Source of the DNA: Nocardioides alkalitolerans
GTDB lineage: Bacteria; Actinomycetota; Actinomycetes; Propionibacteriales; Nocardioidaceae
NCBI GenBank assembly: GCA_038184435.1
Contig: CP116227.1
Location: 1,426,001-1,490,000 of the forward strand
DNA: 64,000 bases
Direction: 5' to 3'
Shown here piece after piece: positions 62,166 through 64,000 of this stretch; the first letter of the stretch is position 1, and the number at the start of each line of letters is the position of its first letter. The notes under the pieces are model-generated. The model searched no databases. It was not told the origin of the DNA and saw only the letters and a list, made by a program, of their open reading frames with translations. The translations under genes were made by a program, and so were the position numbers.

Positions 62166-62768
62166 TCAGACCAGCGGCGCAGGATCCGACCGGATCACCG
62201 TGTCGGCCAGCCCGTAGGCGACCGCCTCGTCGGCCCGCAGGATCCGGTCGCGGTCGGTGTCGCGACGCAAGGTGGCCACGTCCTGGCCCGTGTGCAGCGA
62301 CAACGCCTCCTCCAGCTCCGCCCGCACGGCGAGGATCTCCTCGGCCGCGAGGATGAGGTCGGGGATCGTCCCGCGCCCCTGCCCGGCCGGCTGGTGGAGC
62401 AGCACCCGCGCGTGCGGGAGCACCGCCCGCTGCCCCGGGTCTCCCGCCGCGAGCAGCAGCGCCGTCGACGAGAACGCCTGCCCGACGCAGGTCGTCGCGA
62501 CCGGAGCGCGCACGAAGCGCAACGTGTCGTAGACCGCCAGCACCGCCGCGGGCGAGCCGCCCGTCGAGTTGATGTAGAGGTTGACGGGCAGCTCCGGGTT
62601 CTCGGCGTCGAGGTGCAGCACCTGGGCGATCAGCGCGTTCGCCACCCCGTCGTCGAGCTCGGTGCCGAGGTAGACGATCCGCTCCTCGAGCAGCCGGCTG
62701 TAGACGTCGGTCACCCGGTCGCCCCGCGGCGTGCGGTTGACGACGTTGGGGACGACGTACCCGCTCAT
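62166..62768 (-). CDS. clpP: ATP-dependent Clp protease proteolytic subunit (second of pair)
   Basis: A 200-residue serine peptidase forming half of a ClpP chamber. The triad is intact: Ser in CVGQAFSSTALL, His in RVLLHQPAGQGRGT and Asp in TDRDRIL. LYINSTGGSPAAVLAVYDTL is the typical oligomer/active-site strand. The ATG overlaps the upstream clpP stop by four bases, so the two subunits are made together and probably form mixed rings. The unfoldase partner (ClpX or ClpC) is encoded elsewhere. Confidence 0.94.
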   Translation of the reverse strand: MSGYVVPNVVNRTPRGDRVTDVYSRLLEERIVYLGTELDDGVANALIAQVLHLDAENPELPVNLYINSTGGSPAAVLAVYDTLRFVRAPVATTCVGQAFSSTALLLAAGDPGQRAVLPHARVLLHQPAGQGRGTIPDLILAAEEILAVRAELEEALSLHTGQDVATLRRDTDRDRILRADEAVAYGLADTVIRSDPAPLV

Positions 62769-63412
62769 CGCGCGCCCCCCGCCCCCACCACACCCGCCAC
62801 GGACGCCCGCGCGGTGACGCCGATCGAGCGGCGTACGCCGGGGCGCAGCTGCGCGAGGTCGCTCACCACGGCGTCGGCGAACCCGTAGGCGACGGCCTCC
62901 TCGGCCGTGTAGACCCGGTCGCGCAGGGAGTCGGAGAAGATGCGCTCGAGCGGCTGCCCGGTCTCCTCGGCGATGATCGCGAGCACCGTGTCGCGCACCG
63001 AGCGCAGGTCCTCGGCCTGCAGCTCGATGTCGGGTGCGTAGCCCCCGATGCCGGCCGAGCCCTGGTGCATCAGCACCTTGGCGTGCGGCATCACGAAGCG
63101 CTTGCCCCGCGTGCCGCTGCAGAGCAGGAACTGCCCGGCGCTGTAGGCCATCCCCAGCGCCACGGTCGCGACGTCGTTGGGCAGGAGCCGCAGGGTGTCC
63201 CGGATCGCCAGCATGGCCGGCACGGAGCCGCCCGGCGAGTGGATCCAGAGGCTGATGTCGGTGGTCGGGTCCTCGTCCGCGAGCAGCACGAGCTGCGCGC
63301 ACAGCTGGCTGCCGTTCTCGTCGTCGAGGGGTCGGTCGAGGAGCAGCACGCGCTGCGCGAGGAGCTCCTCGGCGGTGCGTCTGCCCAGCAGGGGCGTCCG
63401 GTCGTCGCTCAT
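62765..63412 (-). CDS. clpP: ATP-dependent Clp protease proteolytic subunit (first of pair)
   Basis: A 215-residue ClpP paralogue. Triad residues are Ser in GMAYSAGQFLL, His in KVLMHQGSAG and Asp in SLRDRVYT. The Pro that normally follows HQ is Gly here. LWIHSPGGSVPAML is the substrate strand. The C-terminus is extended by about 15 Ala/Val/Gly residues. This pair differs from the usual tig-clpP1-clpP2-clpX order, so it is more like the accessory clpP3/clpP4 pair of Streptomyces. The ATG follows CAGGCT by six bases. Confidence 0.92.
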   Translation of the reverse strand: MSDDRTPLLGRRTAEELLAQRVLLLDRPLDDENGSQLCAQLVLLADEDPTTDISLWIHSPGGSVPAMLAIRDTLRLLPNDVATVALGMAYSAGQFLLCSGTRGKRFVMPHAKVLMHQGSAGIGGYAPDIELQAEDLRSVRDTVLAIIAEETGQPLERIFSDSLRDRVYTAEEAVAYGFADAVVSDLAQLRPGVRRSIGVTARASVAGVVGAGGAR

Positions 63413-63444
63413 GCCGCGAGCCTGACGTGCCCGGAGGCCGCGAC

Positions 63445-63476
63445 GGAGCCCGTGCTGCCCGGGGCAGCAGGGCTCC
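63445..63476 (-). terminator. Terminator of der
   Basis: GGAGCCC and TGCTGCCC pair with GGGCAGCA and GGGCTCC in a long stem with one bulge, 28 bases past the der stop. Confidence 0.75.
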
Positions 63477-63504
63477 GCCAGCAGCAGAGAGGACCCTGCG
63501 GGGC

Positions 63505-64000
63505 TCAGCGCTTGCGCTTCTCCCGCACGCGCTGCTGGATCACGATGGGCGTGCCCACGAAGCCGTACTCCTCGCGGAGGCGACGCTCGATGTAGCGCTC
63601 GTACGACGCGTCGAGCTTGCCCGACGTGAAGAGGATGAACGTCGGGGGCGCGGTCGACGGCTGCGTGCCGAAGAGGACCTTGGGCTGCTTGCCGCCCCGC
63701 ACCGGGTGCGGGTGCTCGGCGACGAGACGCCCGAGGAACGAGTTGAGCGCACCGGTGCCGACGCGCGTCTCCCAGCCCTCCAGGGCCCGGTCGAGAGCCG
63801 GGACGAGCCGGTCGATGTGCCAGCCGGTGCGTGCCGTGACGTTGATCCGCGGCGCCCACTGCACCTGGACGAGCTCGCGCTCGATCTCGCGCTCCAGGTA
63901 GTAGCGACGCTCCTCGTCGACCAGGTCCCACTTGTTGAAGGCGATGACGAGAGCGCGGCCGGCCTCGCGCACCGTCTGCACGATCCGCAGGTCCTGCTCG
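63505..64000 (-). CDS. der: Ribosome-biogenesis GTPase Der, 5' part cut by window edge
   Basis: The last 164 codons of Der (EngA), a two-GTPase protein needed for 50S subunit assembly. The second G domain's base-recognition motif is NKWDLV (just inside the edge), and NVTARTGWHIDRL is the following G5. The C-terminal KH-like domain (VLFGTQPSTAPPTFILFTSG, YERYIERRLREEYG) ends in a basic tail VREKRKR. The N-terminus lies beyond position 64000. Confidence 0.95.
   Translation of the reverse strand, partial: EQDLRIVQTVREAGRALVIAFNKWDLVDEERRYYLEREIERELVQVQWAPRINVTARTGWHIDRLVPALDRALEGWETRVGTGALNSFLGRLVAEHPHPVRGGKQPKVLFGTQPSTAPPTFILFTSGKLDASYERYIERRLREEYGFVGTPIVIQQRVREKRKR

Overview
This window looks like chromosomal DNA of a very GC-rich actinobacterium. 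Supporting signs are mycothiol synthesis (mshC) beside its usual conserved partners, an ImuA-ImuB-DnaE2 mutasome under actinobacterial LexA boxes, a GuaB1-type GMP reductase, a DUF222/HNH gene and a ClgR-like regulator next to a clpP pair. The overall gene set resembles Nocardioides or a close relative. That placement is inference, because there is no rRNA or other decisive marker. At least eighteen genes start 6-8 bases after a TANNNT hexamer, which is the layout of leaderless transcripts.

Layout. 1-13.8 kb is core metabolism: metH (cut at the left edge), a PAC2 protein, a phosphatase-DUF3090-SCO1664-mshC cluster, corA, uppP, an aldo/keto reductase, an M20 peptidase, a PEP-mutase-like protein and tRNA-Leu(GAG). 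13.9-18 kb holds a SatD-type pair with a striking palindrome, a LysR effector domain without its HTH, and a BCCT transporter. 18.1-30.2 kb is the most interesting region: thirteen tightly overlapping minus-strand genes, read from a promoter flanked by three evenly spaced LacI-type operators. They encode a sugar ABC importer, an L-rhamnose-mutarotase homologue, a lactonase-like amidohydrolase, a Gfo/Idh/MocA oxidoreductase, an SDR, a carboxymuconate-cycloisomerase-like lyase, a TPP E1 alpha/beta pair with no E2 or E3, a VOC protein, a LacI regulator and a muconolactone-isomerase-like protein. This reads as a complete uptake and oxidation operon for an unknown, perhaps 6-deoxy, sugar, and no canonical dehydratase or aldolase is present.

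30.4-45.6 kb carries a purine nucleosidase/guaB1 pair, glpK, a HemK-like methyltransferase whose start interlocks with a divergent membrane gene, two copies of a 79-bp repeat around a small membrane gene, two acyl-CoA dehydrogenases, a peptide deformylase, two crcB genes and several small membrane or secreted proteins, then tRNA-Pro(GGG). 45.6-53 kb is a mix of housekeeping and accessory genes (DUF72, a CDF transporter, a hydrolase, LOG, an MFS exporter, a frameshifted Dabb gene, an oxidoreductase, DUF1304). 53-61.6 kb carries the SOS mutasome: dnaE2 and imuA-imuB, each with its own LexA box, separated by an HNH gene with a probable frameshift and two accessory proteins. 61.7-64 kb has the ClgR-like regulator, two clpP genes and the 3' part of der.

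Long antisense reading frames are common here because of the base composition. Starts were chosen from Shine-Dalgarno sites, leaderless -10 boxes, overlaps with the upstream gene and family lengths. All functions are read from the sequence and from family knowledge; no database search was run.
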